Below are positions 14,010 through 23,280 of a stretch of 64,000 nucleotides of DNA, piece by piece. A model generated the notes under the pieces. That model had not been told where the DNA came from, did not search any database, and saw nothing but the letters and a program-made list of their open reading frames with translations. The DNA is from Gracilimonas amylolytica (GTDB taxonomy: Bacteria > Bacteroidota > Rhodothermia > Balneolales > Balneolaceae). Location of the stretch: assembly GCF_002911695.1 (NCBI RefSeq), contig NZ_PQBS01000011.1, forward strand, positions 34,742-98,741. Reading direction: 5' to 3'. The position numbers and the translations under genes were made by a program. The first letter of the stretch is position 1. Each line of letters starts with the position of its first letter.

Positions 14010-15467
14010 ATGTCGAATTTGGACAATCTGGATAAAATTGTATCGCTGGCTAAAGCGCGGGGTTTCATCTTTCAATCATCAGAGATCTATGGCGGACTTA
14101 GTGCCGTGTACGATTACGGACCCCTCGGTGTAGAGCTCAAACGAAATATCCGTGATGCCTGGTGGAAAGAGATGACCCGCCGCCACGATAATATAGTCGG
14201 GATCGACGCGGCTATTTTCATGCATCCGAAAGTATGGGAAGCCAGTGGTCACGTAGGTGGATTTAACGATCCGATGATCGATGACAAGCAGTCCAAAAAA
14301 CGCTACCGTGCGGATATGATCATCGAGCAGCATATTGAAAAGCTGCGTAAAGATGAGAAGCATGAAGAAGCAAACGCTATTCAGGAAAAGCTGGATACCT
14401 GCGGTTCACGTAAAAGTCTGACAGAAGATCTGTATGAGATCATCATGGAAAATGAGATCCGTGCCCCTGAATCCGGTGCTTTTGACTGGACCGAAGTGCG
14501 ACAGTTCAACCTGATGTTCAAGACACAATTTGGCTCTACTTCTACCGAAGAAGACGGTGTTTATTTGCGACCTGAAACGGCTCAGGGTATTTTTGTGAAT
14601 TATAAGAACGTGCTTGATACCGCTCGTGTTCAGGTTCCTTTTGGGATCGCTCAAACCGGTAAAGCCTTTCGTAATGAAGTAGTGGCTCGACAGTTTGTAT
14701 TCCGAATGCGGGAATTTGAGCAAATGGAAATGCAATATTTTGTGAAGCCCGGAACGGATGAAGCCGAGTATGAGAAGTGGCTGGAAAAACGTCTTGAGTG
14801 GCATAAAATGATGGGGATCCGTGAGGAGAACTTACGAACGGCTCCACATCCTGAGGACAAACTGGCTCACTATGCACGAGCTGCTGCCGATATTCAGTAC
14901 AAATATCCCATCGGCTGGCAGGAAGTGGAAGGTATCCACAACCGAACAGATTTTGACCTGACTCAGCACGCTGAATTCTCCGGGAAAAAACTGGACTACT
15001 ATGATCAGAAGAATCAGGAACGTTTTGTGCCTTATGTGATCGAAACTTCAGTAGGTCTTGATCGACTTACCCTGATGGTTCTTTGTGATGCCTACCGTGA
15101 GGAAGAAGTAGATGGCGATACCCGTACCGTTCTGAAAATGAATCCGAAACTGGCTCCCGTCCAGGTTGGTATCTTCCCGCTCATCAAAAAAGACAAGCTG
15201 CAGGATCTGGCACACAAAATTGAAGCCGATCTGCGAGAGGAATTTTCGGTGATGTATGATGAATCCGGATCAATCGGTAAACGATACCGTAGATTAGATG
15301 AAGCAGGTACTCCATTTTGCGTGACTGTAGACTTTGACGGAGTGGAATCAGAAGGGGAGGATACGGTGACCATTCGCTACCGTGATGATATGAGTCAGGA
15401 AAGAATTCCGGTGTCTAAGATCGCGAATGTGATCAGGGACGGAATGAAGAACTGGAAGCCTGAGTAG
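14010..15467 (+). CDS. glyS: Glycyl-tRNA synthetase, homodimeric type
   Basis: Class II aminoacyl-tRNA synthetase that charges tRNA-Gly, 485 residues, the alpha2 form found in Bacteroidota, Gram-positives and eukaryotes. Near the N-terminus is FIFQSSEIYGGLSAVYDYGPLG. The catalytic core holds LRPETAQGIFVNYKN, the motif 2 region FRNEVVARQFVFRMREFEQME, and the closing motif 3 VIETSVGLDRLTLMVL. The C-terminal anticodon-binding domain starts at about residue 380 (LAPVQVGIFPLIKK). The alternative alpha2-beta2 bacterial type would have separate subunits. It is monocistronic, with its own promoter and a strong terminator. Confidence 0.96.
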   Translation: MSNLDNLDKIVSLAKARGFIFQSSEIYGGLSAVYDYGPLGVELKRNIRDAWWKEMTRRHDNIVGIDAAIFMHPKVWEASGHVGGFNDPMIDDKQSKKRYRADMIIEQHIEKLRKDEKHEEANAIQEKLDTCGSRKSLTEDLYEIIMENEIRAPESGAFDWTEVRQFNLMFKTQFGSTSTEEDGVYLRPETAQGIFVNYKNVLDTARVQVPFGIAQTGKAFRNEVVARQFVFRMREFEQMEMQYFVKPGTDEAEYEKWLEKRLEWHKMMGIREENLRTAPHPEDKLAHYARAAADIQYKYPIGWQEVEGIHNRTDFDLTQHAEFSGKKLDYYDQKNQERFVPYVIETSVGLDRLTLMVLCDAYREEEVDGDTRTVLKMNPKLAPVQVGIFPLIKKDKLQDLAHKIEADLREEFSVMYDESGSIGKRYRRLDEAGTPFCVTVDFDGVESEGEDTVTIRYRDDMSQERIPVSKIANVIRDGMKNWKPE

Positions 15468-15493
15468 CTTTTGAGCTTTATTTAAAGGTATTC

Positions 15494-15524
15494 AAGGCAG
15501 GCCACCACGGTCTGCCTTTTTTTA
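15494..15524 (+). terminator. Rho-independent terminator of glyS
   Basis: Seven-base stem AAGGCAG/CTGCCTT with an 11-base loop, followed directly by a run of seven T. It lies 27 bases after the glyS stop codon. Confidence 0.88.
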
Positions 15525-15539
15525 TAGTTTAAAATTTGC

Positions 15540-15998
15540 GGTATTTAACCAAACAAAATGGAATTTATTTTTACTGTCCATCTCATCTCAAATTCTGCAA
15601 ATTCTTTTTTTATAGGTTATACTGAAAAGAGGGGTAAATGATCAGTGTAAATTAATATTAGTTAGATACAAGAAAGATGAAAACGAAACAGTAATTGCAA
15701 CAGTTAATTCTATCGATAAATAAATTTCACCTTCACCAAAAAAACTCAGAGTTAGAAAGTTTTGTCGTATTGGCCCTGAGTTTAATTTAGTTTTGAACCA
15801 TGAGAATTTAGAAACCGGAATAAGTAAAACACTTAACATAACGAGCCACCTAACTGTGGACGCGGACGTGCAGATGTATAATTTTCAATAAAAACATATG
15901 CTTTTATGTAACATATTATAATCGAGACCCTCAGTTCTATAGATTAAGAGAGAGGTATATCAATTCAGTGTATTTAAACCACAACTAAATTCAAAAAA
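15540..15998. other. AT-rich gap with possible decayed coding sequence
   Basis: About 460 bases with no intact gene. On the plus strand one frame reads about 35 codons from near 15617 to a TAA at 15719-15721 (including RYKKDENETVIATVNS), then continues about 56 more codons to a TAA before 15900. This could be the remnant of a small gene interrupted by a stop, but no family is recognised. The minus-strand 65-codon frame looks like chance. A short GC-rich island (TGTGGACGCGGACGTG, around 15857) stands out in the AT-rich setting. Confidence 0.3.
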
Positions 15999-16436
15999 AT
16001 GAAAACACTAAATAAACTATCACCTATTTTATTAAGTACATTCATTGTTTTAGTATCGCTTGGTTCCTCTATCTACAATGAATATAACAGCGAGACAAAT
16101 ATCAAAATATCTACATTTACACTCAGTGGATCAATAACAAATGGAAGCCCTGACCTTTCATGGAACTCGGTGCCAAACGCTGACGAGTATGTTGTAAATA
16201 GATATCCAGTATCTGCAACTGGATATTATGATGATTCATTTGAAGTTATATCGACAACTAATTTTATTGATCAAGATGTCGAAGTTACTGAACAAACAGG
16301 TGGTTTCTGTAGAATACGATACAGAGTCTCTGCTTTAGACGAAAATGAAACATTAATAGAAACAAGCAACACTATTGATTTTATTACAACACCAAATTCA
16401 GAAGTATTTGAGACAGGTTTATGTAGAGAACCTTAA
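15999..16436 (+). CDS. Exported protein with a fibronectin-III-like fold (predicted)
   Basis: Not assigned to a family. At 145 residues it has a signal-like start (MKTLNKLSPILLSTFIVLVSLGSS). One domain follows, with the pattern of a type III fibronectin repeat: SPDLSWNSVPNADEYVVNRY near the start, then FCRIRYRVSALDENETLIETSNTIDF. Two Cys residues (in GFCR and GLCREP) could form a disulfide. Codon use is AT-rich, like the gap before it and unlike glyS, so recent acquisition is possible. It is 80 bases upstream of the DUF4249 gene on the same strand, and may belong to that surface system or merely be a neighbour. Confidence 0.6.
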   Translation: MKTLNKLSPILLSTFIVLVSLGSSIYNEYNSETNIKISTFTLSGSITNGSPDLSWNSVPNADEYVVNRYPVSATGYYDDSFEVISTTNFIDQDVEVTEQTGGFCRIRYRVSALDENETLIETSNTIDFITTPNSEVFETGLCREP

Positions 16437-16516
16437 TTATATTTTATTTTTCATTAATTAAATTCAGAGTCACTAAGATTTATTCTACTGACTCTGAATA
16501 TATTTAGTTTTAAATC

Positions 16517-17371
16517 ATGGTAAATTTTTTTATAAAATATAAAATTTTATTAGCCATTCTTGTAATATACTCCTGTGACAATTCCGTAGAACCATTGGAC
16601 ACCGACACCGGCATCTACTCAGTGTACGGTGCGATGGATCTGAACAAAGATGTAAACTACATCCGCATTCGGGATTTGAACGCTCCCTTTACCGCCGAAG
16701 CCACCGAAACTATTGATGCTACCGTTTTTTTTGAGAATTTAGAAACCGGTATGATAGAAACTTTGGAAGGAATTCAACAAGAATACGAGGGTATCTACCA
16801 GTATAATTTTGTATTGGACCAGCCGCTTCAGCCGGATACCGATTACCGCCTTGTAGTTGAACGCTCGGATGGCGCCGCTGTACAGATCCCAATAACAACG
16901 CCTACTAAACCAACACCGCAAGTTTCGCCCCTAAATCAAAATTGTTTTATTCCCATCGACTTTGAGTTAGAACCGGTAAAAGGAAGTACCATTGCCTTAC
17001 GTGTAGGTTTTCCCCGAGAGGATTACGATGATAGTGTAACTTGGGAAGACTATGAATGGAGATGGAGCAGTACACATGTTTTAGAACCAGAGAATGATTC
17101 TTCATCCCAAAAGATTACGTTTACTTTTATTCCGCATGAACAGGTAAATGACGCTTTTATCGCCAATAACCCCACTCGTTATTGCTGGGATTATCTATTC
17201 AAAGGAGCAATATACATTAGTTATGAACATTACAGCCCTGGTTTTTATGAGCAAACCTTAGTGGATTCCTTCGATATTTTTGGAAGTACGCAACGCTTAG
17301 GAGCTCTCTATTCAGATACCGTTGCCATCCCGGTGGATACCTCAGAAGTATGTACACCGGATTGTTTTTAA
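16517..17371 (+). CDS. DUF4249-like lipoprotein
   Basis: Lipoprotein of 284 residues with a short signal ending in a Cys (FFIKYKILLAILVIYSC, Cys20). The mature part starts with DTGIYSVYGAMDLNKDVNYIRIRDL and contains an early beta-rich domain and the late LGALYSDTVAIPVD, as in the DUF4249 proteins of Bacteroidota. Such proteins are usually encoded beside a TonB-dependent receptor and probably act as its surface partner. Here the receptor follows after 12 bases in the same direction, so an operon is clear. A pair of Cys near the C-terminus (EVCTPDCF) may form a disulfide. The ligand is unknown. Confidence 0.75.
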   Translation: MVNFFIKYKILLAILVIYSCDNSVEPLDTDTGIYSVYGAMDLNKDVNYIRIRDLNAPFTAEATETIDATVFFENLETGMIETLEGIQQEYEGIYQYNFVLDQPLQPDTDYRLVVERSDGAAVQIPITTPTKPTPQVSPLNQNCFIPIDFELEPVKGSTIALRVGFPREDYDDSVTWEDYEWRWSSTHVLEPENDSSSQKITFTFIPHEQVNDAFIANNPTRYCWDYLFKGAIYISYEHYSPGFYEQTLVDSFDIFGSTQRLGALYSDTVAIPVDTSEVCTPDCF

Positions 17372-17383
17372 CCTTTACTCCTC

Positions 17384-19660
17384 ATGAAAAAACCAGTACC
17401 GGTTCAATATCTAAGCTTTTTCATTGGCGTAATTACGCTGGCCTTTGGAAGTTTTTTCCAGGCCACCGCCCAGGATGGCCTGCTCCGCATTGTAGTCCTT
17501 TCTGAAGAAGACGGCAGCCCGATGGTGGGTGCCAATGTCCTCATCTATCACCCCGAAGACGAGAATGAACTGCTTTACAATTGCGTGACCAATCCCACCG
17601 GTTTTTGCGAAATCCGTGACATCACACCGAATACCGAGTTAGAACTTCAGATATCCTATGTTGGATTTGTCGATTATGCTGAACAATTTTTTCTGGAACC
17701 AAACGAAAGAAGAACGATTCGAATAGAGCTTACGACGGAGGTAGCCACTTTAAAAGATGAGGCAGTTGTGATCGGAGGTCGTTTGGTTACCACGGGAAGA
17801 GCTGGCGTGCAGAGGGTTAGTTTTGATGATATTGCGCGAATTCCAACACCGGGCGTGGATGGTGATCTGGTTTCATTTCTGCAAACTGAACCGGGAATAG
17901 TTACCACTGGGGATCGTGGCGGAGATCTATACATCAGAGGGGGAAGACCGGATCAAAATCTTGTTCTGGTGGATAACCTTCCCGTAGTTAAGCCCTTCCA
18001 TGTTTCAAATCTGTTCTCTGCATTTTCAGAAGAGGTCATTCAAAACGCAGATGTTTATGCCGGTGGTTATGGTGCTGAATTATCCAATGCAATGTCTGCG
18101 GTGATAGATATCAGCCTCAGGCCTGGAAATTTGCGACAGTATGCCGCAAGCGGTGCCATAAGTCCTTATCTGATGAGCTTTCATGCTGAAGGTCCGATTG
18201 TAAGAGACCGACAGTCATTTTTAGTGATGGGCAGGCGATCAACAATTGAAAGTGTAGCCCCAACCCTTATCAACGAGGAGGTTCCCCTTAATTTCGGTGA
18301 TTTTATAGCACGTTACACAATACAGCTTGATAACATTAGCTGCAACGTAACCGGATTATATACAAAAGACAGCGGAGAAGTTGTACCAACACGACAGATC
18401 CGCAGTGAGTGGAACAATACTGTTTTCGGTGCGAGATGCCTGGCGTACGATACCGGGTTGAAGTATCCAATTGAGATTTGGGCGGGTTACTCCGGTTATA
18501 ACAATTCAGAGCGATCTGACATTGAACAAGAACGGTACTCAAGTTTAGATCAGTTTTATTTGAATGCGGGATTGAGAGAACAGATTGGTGACGTTTCTAT
18601 CAACTATGGGTTTGGAGTGAATTTCAGGTTTTATGATGTGTTGCTGAGTGAAAAATTTGCTGAAATCAGATCGGTAAATCGGATCATCCCGATCCTGAAT
18701 TTGTACTTTTCAGGAAACTGGGAGGTCAGCGAAAAATTTGAGGTCCAACCGGGATTATCAACTCAGGTTTCTTTGGACCATGCAGGAGGATTAGAGCCCC
18801 GCCTCAGGATGGCATGGAAACCCGATGGTACCGGGCAGCAGGAACTCAGTATTGCGGCCGGCAAGTATGTGCAAATGTTTTCCGGCATAAGTGATCAAAG
18901 GGATATTGGAGCTGTGTTTACTGTGCTTCAGCCCATTAAGCTGGCAGATAAAATTCCATATTCTTATCACGGAATAATGAGTTACGAGCAGAGATTAGGA
19001 AATTCCATACAGATAAATGTTGAAGCTTATGCCAAAACGTATGAAAATGTACCTGTTTCAAAATGGACACCTGAAGCAAGAATAAGTATTGAAACAGCTA
19101 ATGCTAAGGGTTTGGCATATGGGTTTGATGGGCGTTTTCAGGTTCAAAGGGGTGGATTCATTAGTTCAGTAGGGTATGGCTGGTCGACCATAAGTTATGA
19201 AGCAACTTCCGGGGATCTGGGTGCCTGGATCGTGGAACCGGTCTTTGAATTTTCACCTGCCCATGATCAACGCCATAAATTAAATGCTGTACTCGGGTAT
19301 GAGTTTTTTGGTTTCGAGACAAATGTACGATGGGAGTTTGGCACTGGTAAACCCTATACGCAGATATTTGGGTATGACTTTGCCGTTGACGTTCCAAGAG
19401 AAAATCCTGAAGTTGATCCCGGTACGGCACGCACATTATACAGTCGGCCATTTGGAGAACGACTTCCCTATTACCATCGGTTGGATTTTTCAATTGGAAG
19501 AGAGTTTATGGTTGGCAGAAGCTGGGGATTACAAACTGAAACGGGGGTTATAAACACATACAACAGAAAAAATGTCTACAATCTCGACATCAATACACTT
19601 CAGCGGGTAGATCAAACACCATTATTCCCATATCTGTCTGTGAAGCTTAGTCGTATGTAA
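17384..19660 (+). CDS. TonB-dependent receptor with carboxypeptidase-regulatory-like N-domain
   Basis: Outer-membrane active transporter of 758 residues. Order of parts: signal peptide ending in ATAQ (about residue 30), a CarboxypepD_reg-like beta-sandwich at about 35-115 (GSPMVGANVLIYHPEDE), the plug domain from about 130 (PGVDGDLVSFLQTEPGIVTT, then GDLYIRGGRPDQNLVLVDNLPV), and a beta-barrel to the end. The plug and barrel are complete. The C-terminus is KLSRM rather than ending in an aromatic residue. Partner of the DUF4249 lipoprotein 12 bases upstream. Substrate is unknown; no SusD or enzyme accompanies it, which speaks against a polysaccharide locus. Confidence 0.88.
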   Translation: MKKPVPVQYLSFFIGVITLAFGSFFQATAQDGLLRIVVLSEEDGSPMVGANVLIYHPEDENELLYNCVTNPTGFCEIRDITPNTELELQISYVGFVDYAEQFFLEPNERRTIRIELTTEVATLKDEAVVIGGRLVTTGRAGVQRVSFDDIARIPTPGVDGDLVSFLQTEPGIVTTGDRGGDLYIRGGRPDQNLVLVDNLPVVKPFHVSNLFSAFSEEVIQNADVYAGGYGAELSNAMSAVIDISLRPGNLRQYAASGAISPYLMSFHAEGPIVRDRQSFLVMGRRSTIESVAPTLINEEVPLNFGDFIARYTIQLDNISCNVTGLYTKDSGEVVPTRQIRSEWNNTVFGARCLAYDTGLKYPIEIWAGYSGYNNSERSDIEQERYSSLDQFYLNAGLREQIGDVSINYGFGVNFRFYDVLLSEKFAEIRSVNRIIPILNLYFSGNWEVSEKFEVQPGLSTQVSLDHAGGLEPRLRMAWKPDGTGQQELSIAAGKYVQMFSGISDQRDIGAVFTVLQPIKLADKIPYSYHGIMSYEQRLGNSIQINVEAYAKTYENVPVSKWTPEARISIETANAKGLAYGFDGRFQVQRGGFISSVGYGWSTISYEATSGDLGAWIVEPVFEFSPAHDQRHKLNAVLGYEFFGFETNVRWEFGTGKPYTQIFGYDFAVDVPRENPEVDPGTARTLYSRPFGERLPYYHRLDFSIGREFMVGRSWGLQTETGVINTYNRKNVYNLDINTLQRVDQTPLFPYLSVKLSRM

Positions 19661-19758
19661 CCAACATACAAATATGAAGATAGAGCACAGTTTGTAAGGT
19701 ATTTTAAAGAATAGGGTTTTAATACAAATAATAGTTCTGTTTTTTCTGAGATTCTGTT

Positions 19759-19766
19759 TATATTTA
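19759..19766 (+). promoter_or_regulatory. Putative -7 element of the rpmH-rnpA-yidC operon
   Basis: TATATTTA, one base from TAnnTTTG, 47 bases before the rpmH ATG. At the expected -33 spacing the sequence is TTC rather than TTG, so this is only a candidate. Confidence 0.4.
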
Positions 19767-19812
19767 TAGCCTTTTTCGGATAAGAAATTGAACGCATAAA
19801 ATATCCTGATTC

Positions 19813-19971
19813 ATGAAACGCACGTACCAACCAAGTAACAAGAAGCGCAAGAACAAGCACGGTTTTCGCGAAAGAATGTCAAGCAAGAATGGCCGTAAGA
19901 CCATTGCGAGTCGTCGCAAGAAAGGTCGTCATAAGCTGACTGTAAGTGATGAGAGAAAAGGAGCCAAGTAA
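19813..19971 (+). CDS. rpmH: 50S ribosomal protein L34
   Basis: Tiny basic protein of 52 residues that opens [20 protein letters not shown] and continues [25 protein letters not shown], the unmistakable L34 sequence. It is a structural protein of the large subunit. It is the first gene of the classic rpmH-rnpA-yidC cluster, and its 3' end overlaps the start of rnpA by 26 bases in another frame. Confidence 0.97.
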   Translation: MKRTYQPSNKKRKNKHGFRERMSSKNGRKTIASRRKKGRHKLTVSDERKGAK

Positions 19972-20380
19972 GGTTACATATTCTCCTGGTCACAGATTTA
20001 CGCTGCCTAAATCTCAAATTCTTAGTGGCAGGCGAAATTTTGAGGAACTCTTTAGCGGTTCCTCATTCATCTCCAACCCGGCGGTGAGTATTCGTTATTC
20101 AGTCTCCCCCGGCGCCGACAACCATTACTATGTCGGATTTATATCCCCAAAAAAGATCGGTAATGCGGTAGAACGAAACAGAGCAAAACGTTTTATGAGA
20201 GAAGCCTACCGATTGAATCAATACATCATTAGAGACTTACCGGAGTTGTCTGAACTGCGGCTGAAATTCGCTTTTCTTGCCCGACACTCTGATCTCACCT
20301 TCGAATCTGTTCAGAAAGATGTAATTTCCGGATTGGAAAAACTCCGTGAACGGATCTTGTCAACTCATACAACATTCTAA
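19946..20380 (+). CDS. rnpA: Ribonuclease P protein component
   Basis: Protein subunit of RNase P, which trims the 5' leader of pre-tRNAs; 144 residues. The RNP motif is present as [20 protein letters not shown], preceded by the substrate-binding strand [10 protein letters not shown]. The open frame starts at a GTG immediately before an ATG (19946 and 19949), both inside the rpmH 3' end. This overlap is common in the cluster. The usual small membrane-insertion factor gene yidD, often found between rnpA and yidC, is absent: only 11 bases separate the two genes. Confidence 0.95.
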   Translation: MMREKEPSKVTYSPGHRFTLPKSQILSGRRNFEELFSGSSFISNPAVSIRYSVSPGADNHYYVGFISPKKIGNAVERNRAKRFMREAYRLNQYIIRDLPELSELRLKFAFLARHSDLTFESVQKDVISGLEKLRERILSTHTTF

Positions 20381-20391
20381 ACCCTATACTT

Positions 20392-22197
20392 TTGGATAAG
20401 AATACAGCAACCGGATTTTTTTTAATTTTCTTGCTTATGCTCGGGTGGTTCTATTTTACCATGCCAAGCGAGGAAGAACTAGCTCAGCAACGCAGAGAAC
20501 AAGCTGTTCAGGATAGTCTTGCACAGATAGAACAAACCATGCAAGATACGGTTGGTGAGACTGAAACAACACAGGAGCAGGAGAGACAAACCCGCCCTGA
20601 GCCTTCTATCAGTGAAGAAACTGATGAGGTTGAACAGGTACAGGGTTTATTTTCTACAAGTCCCGTAACGGAAGAATCTGAAATAAAAGTTAGTACCCCG
20701 CTTTACACGGCAACCTTCACAAACAGGGGAGCCGGACCTAATTCATTTATCCTGAAAGAATATGACACCTGGGATGGTCGCCCAGTGCAGTTGATCGCCG
20801 ATACCCTGCGTTCAGCCTATAATATCGGGTTCCTTTCCACTGAAAATTACAACGTTGAGACACAGAACCTGTTATTTGAACAGGTAACCCCTGGAAATTC
20901 CATAAACGTTGGGGAAGGAGAACAGCGTGAGATTCGCTACGAAATGGATCTGGGAGAAGGAAGAAAATTAGCACTCACCTATCTGTTAAATGGTAACAGT
21001 TATGAAGTGGATGTGGATATCCAGTTTATTGGTTTGACGGATTATGTGATCGGGCAAAGTGTTGATTTCGGTTGGACATCTCCCCTTAGATTTACAGAAA
21101 AAGATCATACTCAGGATGCCCTTGCCACTTCTGCTTACACCTATGCCGGTGGCGAACTTGAACAGTTCAAGCTGGATGAACCAGGCAGGGAAGAATCTAC
21201 CATAAACGGTAATATTGACTGGGTGGCTACCAAAACGAAATTTTTTACTCAGCTTATTAAGCCACTTACCCCAACTGATGCCGCTGTGATGACAGCAGAG
21301 GTAACCGGTGAGGCAGATAATCAAAATACGGAACACCGATACACATCATCTATTCGCTCTGACCTGGATCAGGAGGGTGCTGCTTCTTACCGTTTGTATG
21401 TAGGGCCTATGAAATATCGTGAGATCGTTCAGGTTGATGAACATGCCTATGATATGGTTGATGTGGGTTGGAGCTGGCTCAGATGGTTCTCTGATCCGTT
21501 TGTTCGCTGGCTGGTTATCCCGTTCTTCGAATTCCTGAATGGTTTTATTTCGAACTTTGGGGTGATCATCATCGTATTTGCTTCACTCGTTAAACTGGTA
21601 CTGTCGCCGCTGACTTACAAGAGTTATAAGAGTATGGCTGCCATGAGTGAGCTTCAGCCTCAGATGAAGGAGATACAGGAGAAGTACAAAGACAATCCGC
21701 AGAAGCAGCAAAAAGCAACGATGGATCTGTATCGTAAAAACAAAGTAAACCCGCTTGGCGGTTGTTTACCTAACCTGCTTCAGTTCCCGATCCTGATCAC
21801 GCTTTGGAGATATTTCCAGAATTCCATTCTGATCCGTCAGGAAGAATTCCTGTGGGCGGCTGACCTTTCAGCACCTGATTACATTTTGAGCCTGCCATTT
21901 GAGATCCCTTTCCTCGGCGACCAAATTGCCGGATTTGTACTACTGATGACGGCAGCCATGATGGTTCAAAGTAAGCTGACCGGTGGTATGAGTGGCGGTG
22001 GCGGAAGCAGCCCAATGGCCGGACAAATGAAAATGCTTCAATATGTATTCCCGGTGATGCTTCTGTTCATCTTCAACAATTTTGCAGCCGGTTTGAGTTT
22101 GTATTACCTGATCTTCAACGTACTGTCGATCATTCAGCAGGTTCTTATCAAAAGAAAACTGCACGGTGAGAAAGAAGGAGAGGCAGCTGCAGCCTGA
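20392..22197 (+). CDS. yidC: Membrane protein insertase YidC
   Basis: Inner-membrane insertase of 601 residues, full length for the Gram-negative type. It has an N-terminal anchor (FFLIFLLMLGWFYFTM), then an acidic Gln/Glu-rich linker. The large periplasmic beta-sandwich domain follows (about 95-345), then the conserved five-helix core. The core contains LVKLVLSPLTYKSYKSMAAMSELQPQM with the hydrophilic-groove region and LGGCLPNLLQFPILITLWRYF. Translation appears to begin at TTG (20392) because the anchor follows at once and no ATG is nearby. The tail (RKLHGEKEG) is basic then acidic. It is the third gene of the rpmH operon. Confidence 0.96.
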   Translation: MDKNTATGFFLIFLLMLGWFYFTMPSEEELAQQRREQAVQDSLAQIEQTMQDTVGETETTQEQERQTRPEPSISEETDEVEQVQGLFSTSPVTEESEIKVSTPLYTATFTNRGAGPNSFILKEYDTWDGRPVQLIADTLRSAYNIGFLSTENYNVETQNLLFEQVTPGNSINVGEGEQREIRYEMDLGEGRKLALTYLLNGNSYEVDVDIQFIGLTDYVIGQSVDFGWTSPLRFTEKDHTQDALATSAYTYAGGELEQFKLDEPGREESTINGNIDWVATKTKFFTQLIKPLTPTDAAVMTAEVTGEADNQNTEHRYTSSIRSDLDQEGAASYRLYVGPMKYREIVQVDEHAYDMVDVGWSWLRWFSDPFVRWLVIPFFEFLNGFISNFGVIIIVFASLVKLVLSPLTYKSYKSMAAMSELQPQMKEIQEKYKDNPQKQQKATMDLYRKNKVNPLGGCLPNLLQFPILITLWRYFQNSILIRQEEFLWAADLSAPDYILSLPFEIPFLGDQIAGFVLLMTAAMMVQSKLTGGMSGGGGSSPMAGQMKMLQYVFPVMLLFIFNNFAAGLSLYYLIFNVLSIIQQVLIKRKLHGEKEGEAAAA

Positions 22198-22206
22198 TAG
22201 CAGCTG

Positions 22207-22266
22207 GGAATAAACAGATAAGGAAATAGGTACAATTAAAACCTTTATTCCTTATCTACTTATTCC
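22207..22266. repeat. Long AT-rich inverted repeat after yidC
   Basis: GGAATAA then AGATAAGGAA pairs with TTCCTTATCT then TTATTCC, interrupted by a two-base internal loop on each side and closed by AGG/CCT around a loop of about 11 bases. It starts 9 bases after the yidC stop. It lacks a T run, so it is more likely an mRNA 3' stabiliser or processing hairpin than a simple terminator. Confidence 0.55.
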
Positions 22267-22293
22267 TCTAACCCCCTAAAATACCAATAGTCA

Positions 22294-23199
22294 TTGCTCA
22301 GTAAAGCTCTCGGAAAATATCCTGAATATAGATTTAAAAGCGGCGAGAAACGCCTTTGGAATCCTATTCAGAAAAAAACCTTCGCTGACCTTCCTGAGGA
22401 ACGGGTTCGTTTAGCTTTAGTAGAATATCTAACCGGAGATCTGGGCTTTTCATCATCACGCATTTCATGTGAGAGTCCCGTAAAACTTCAGGCAGATAAA
22501 ACTCGATCCAGGACAGATCTTATATACTATGATCAGGATTTTAAACCTGAGCTACTGATCGAGTGCAAAGCACCGAGTGTGAAGCTGACAGAAAAAGCTT
22601 CTATACAGATCGCACGATATAATGAGAAAGTGAATGCTCGATATCTTTTGATCAGTAATGGGTTGGTCGATCATTGGTTTAAGAATGGAGCCGATGGCGT
22701 TAAAACATTGGCCTGGTTGCCGGACACCTACGAACAACATAACCTAACATCCAGGGATATGGAATATTGGGAGCGTAGAGGGTTCATTGGGGAGAAAACG
22801 GATCAGGAGACGAAGCAAATATTGACAATATATAACGAGGAATTATTCAGCGATCCGGTTCAACCCATCAAATACCTGGATTTTGAGGGGTATCCTGAGG
22901 CGTATGCCCTGAATCATTTTTACAGGATCTTCGGTATCGATCAACAGACCAAGGTTGCCATCAGTATGTCTTCCAATTATGCTGGATCCACCAGATTCAA
23001 CGCGATACTGAATGTGAAGGGTGCAAATATTGCATTTGTAAGTTCGGAGTTGGCGGAGATGAAGTTTCTGGAAGGAGTGGTTCACTCGGGTAAAGGTGAG
23101 AATACCTTAGACCTGAACGAGGTCATAAACCTGCAAGAATCTCCCAATCTGAAAGACAGAGCTGTCGATCTGAGTAAATTACTGATCAGCTATTCTTAG
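22294..23199 (+). CDS. Orphan protein with HsdR N-terminal (PD-(D/E)XK) nuclease domain
   Basis: Protein of 301 residues. The first half matches the type I restriction enzyme R N-terminal domain: RLWNPIQKKTFADLPEERVR, a TDLIYYDQDFKPELLIECKAP stretch holding the D...ExK nuclease core, and later ARYLLISNGLVDHWFK. The second half has no recognised motif and there is no helicase domain. No HsdM or HsdS gene is near, so this is not a restriction system. Such stand-alone HSDR_N proteins are common in Bacteroidota and their job is unknown. Translation probably begins at TTG (22294). It is followed by aminopeptidase P in the same direction. Confidence 0.8.
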   Translation: MLSKALGKYPEYRFKSGEKRLWNPIQKKTFADLPEERVRLALVEYLTGDLGFSSSRISCESPVKLQADKTRSRTDLIYYDQDFKPELLIECKAPSVKLTEKASIQIARYNEKVNARYLLISNGLVDHWFKNGADGVKTLAWLPDTYEQHNLTSRDMEYWERRGFIGEKTDQETKQILTIYNEELFSDPVQPIKYLDFEGYPEAYALNHFYRIFGIDQQTKVAISMSSNYAGSTRFNAILNVKGANIAFVSSELAEMKFLEGVVHSGKGENTLDLNEVINLQESPNLKDRAVDLSKLLISYS

Positions 23200-23280
23200 T
23201 CAGGCAGTCGATATTAGTCGGCTATTTCATTATTCTTGAGGGGTAAAAAGACTATAAAACATTTACTTCAAAAGAATCCA

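Noticed and set aside
15642..15839. 65-codon minus-strand open frame downstream of glyS
   Set aside because: No family match, no promoter, and in an AT-rich region where such frames are expected by chance.
15840..15880. Integron attC-like site near TAACGAGCCACCTAACTG
   Set aside because: No integrase, no cassette series and no clear paired core sites.
22294..23199. Type I restriction-modification locus
   Set aside because: Only the HsdR N-terminal domain is present; helicase domain, hsdM and hsdS are absent.
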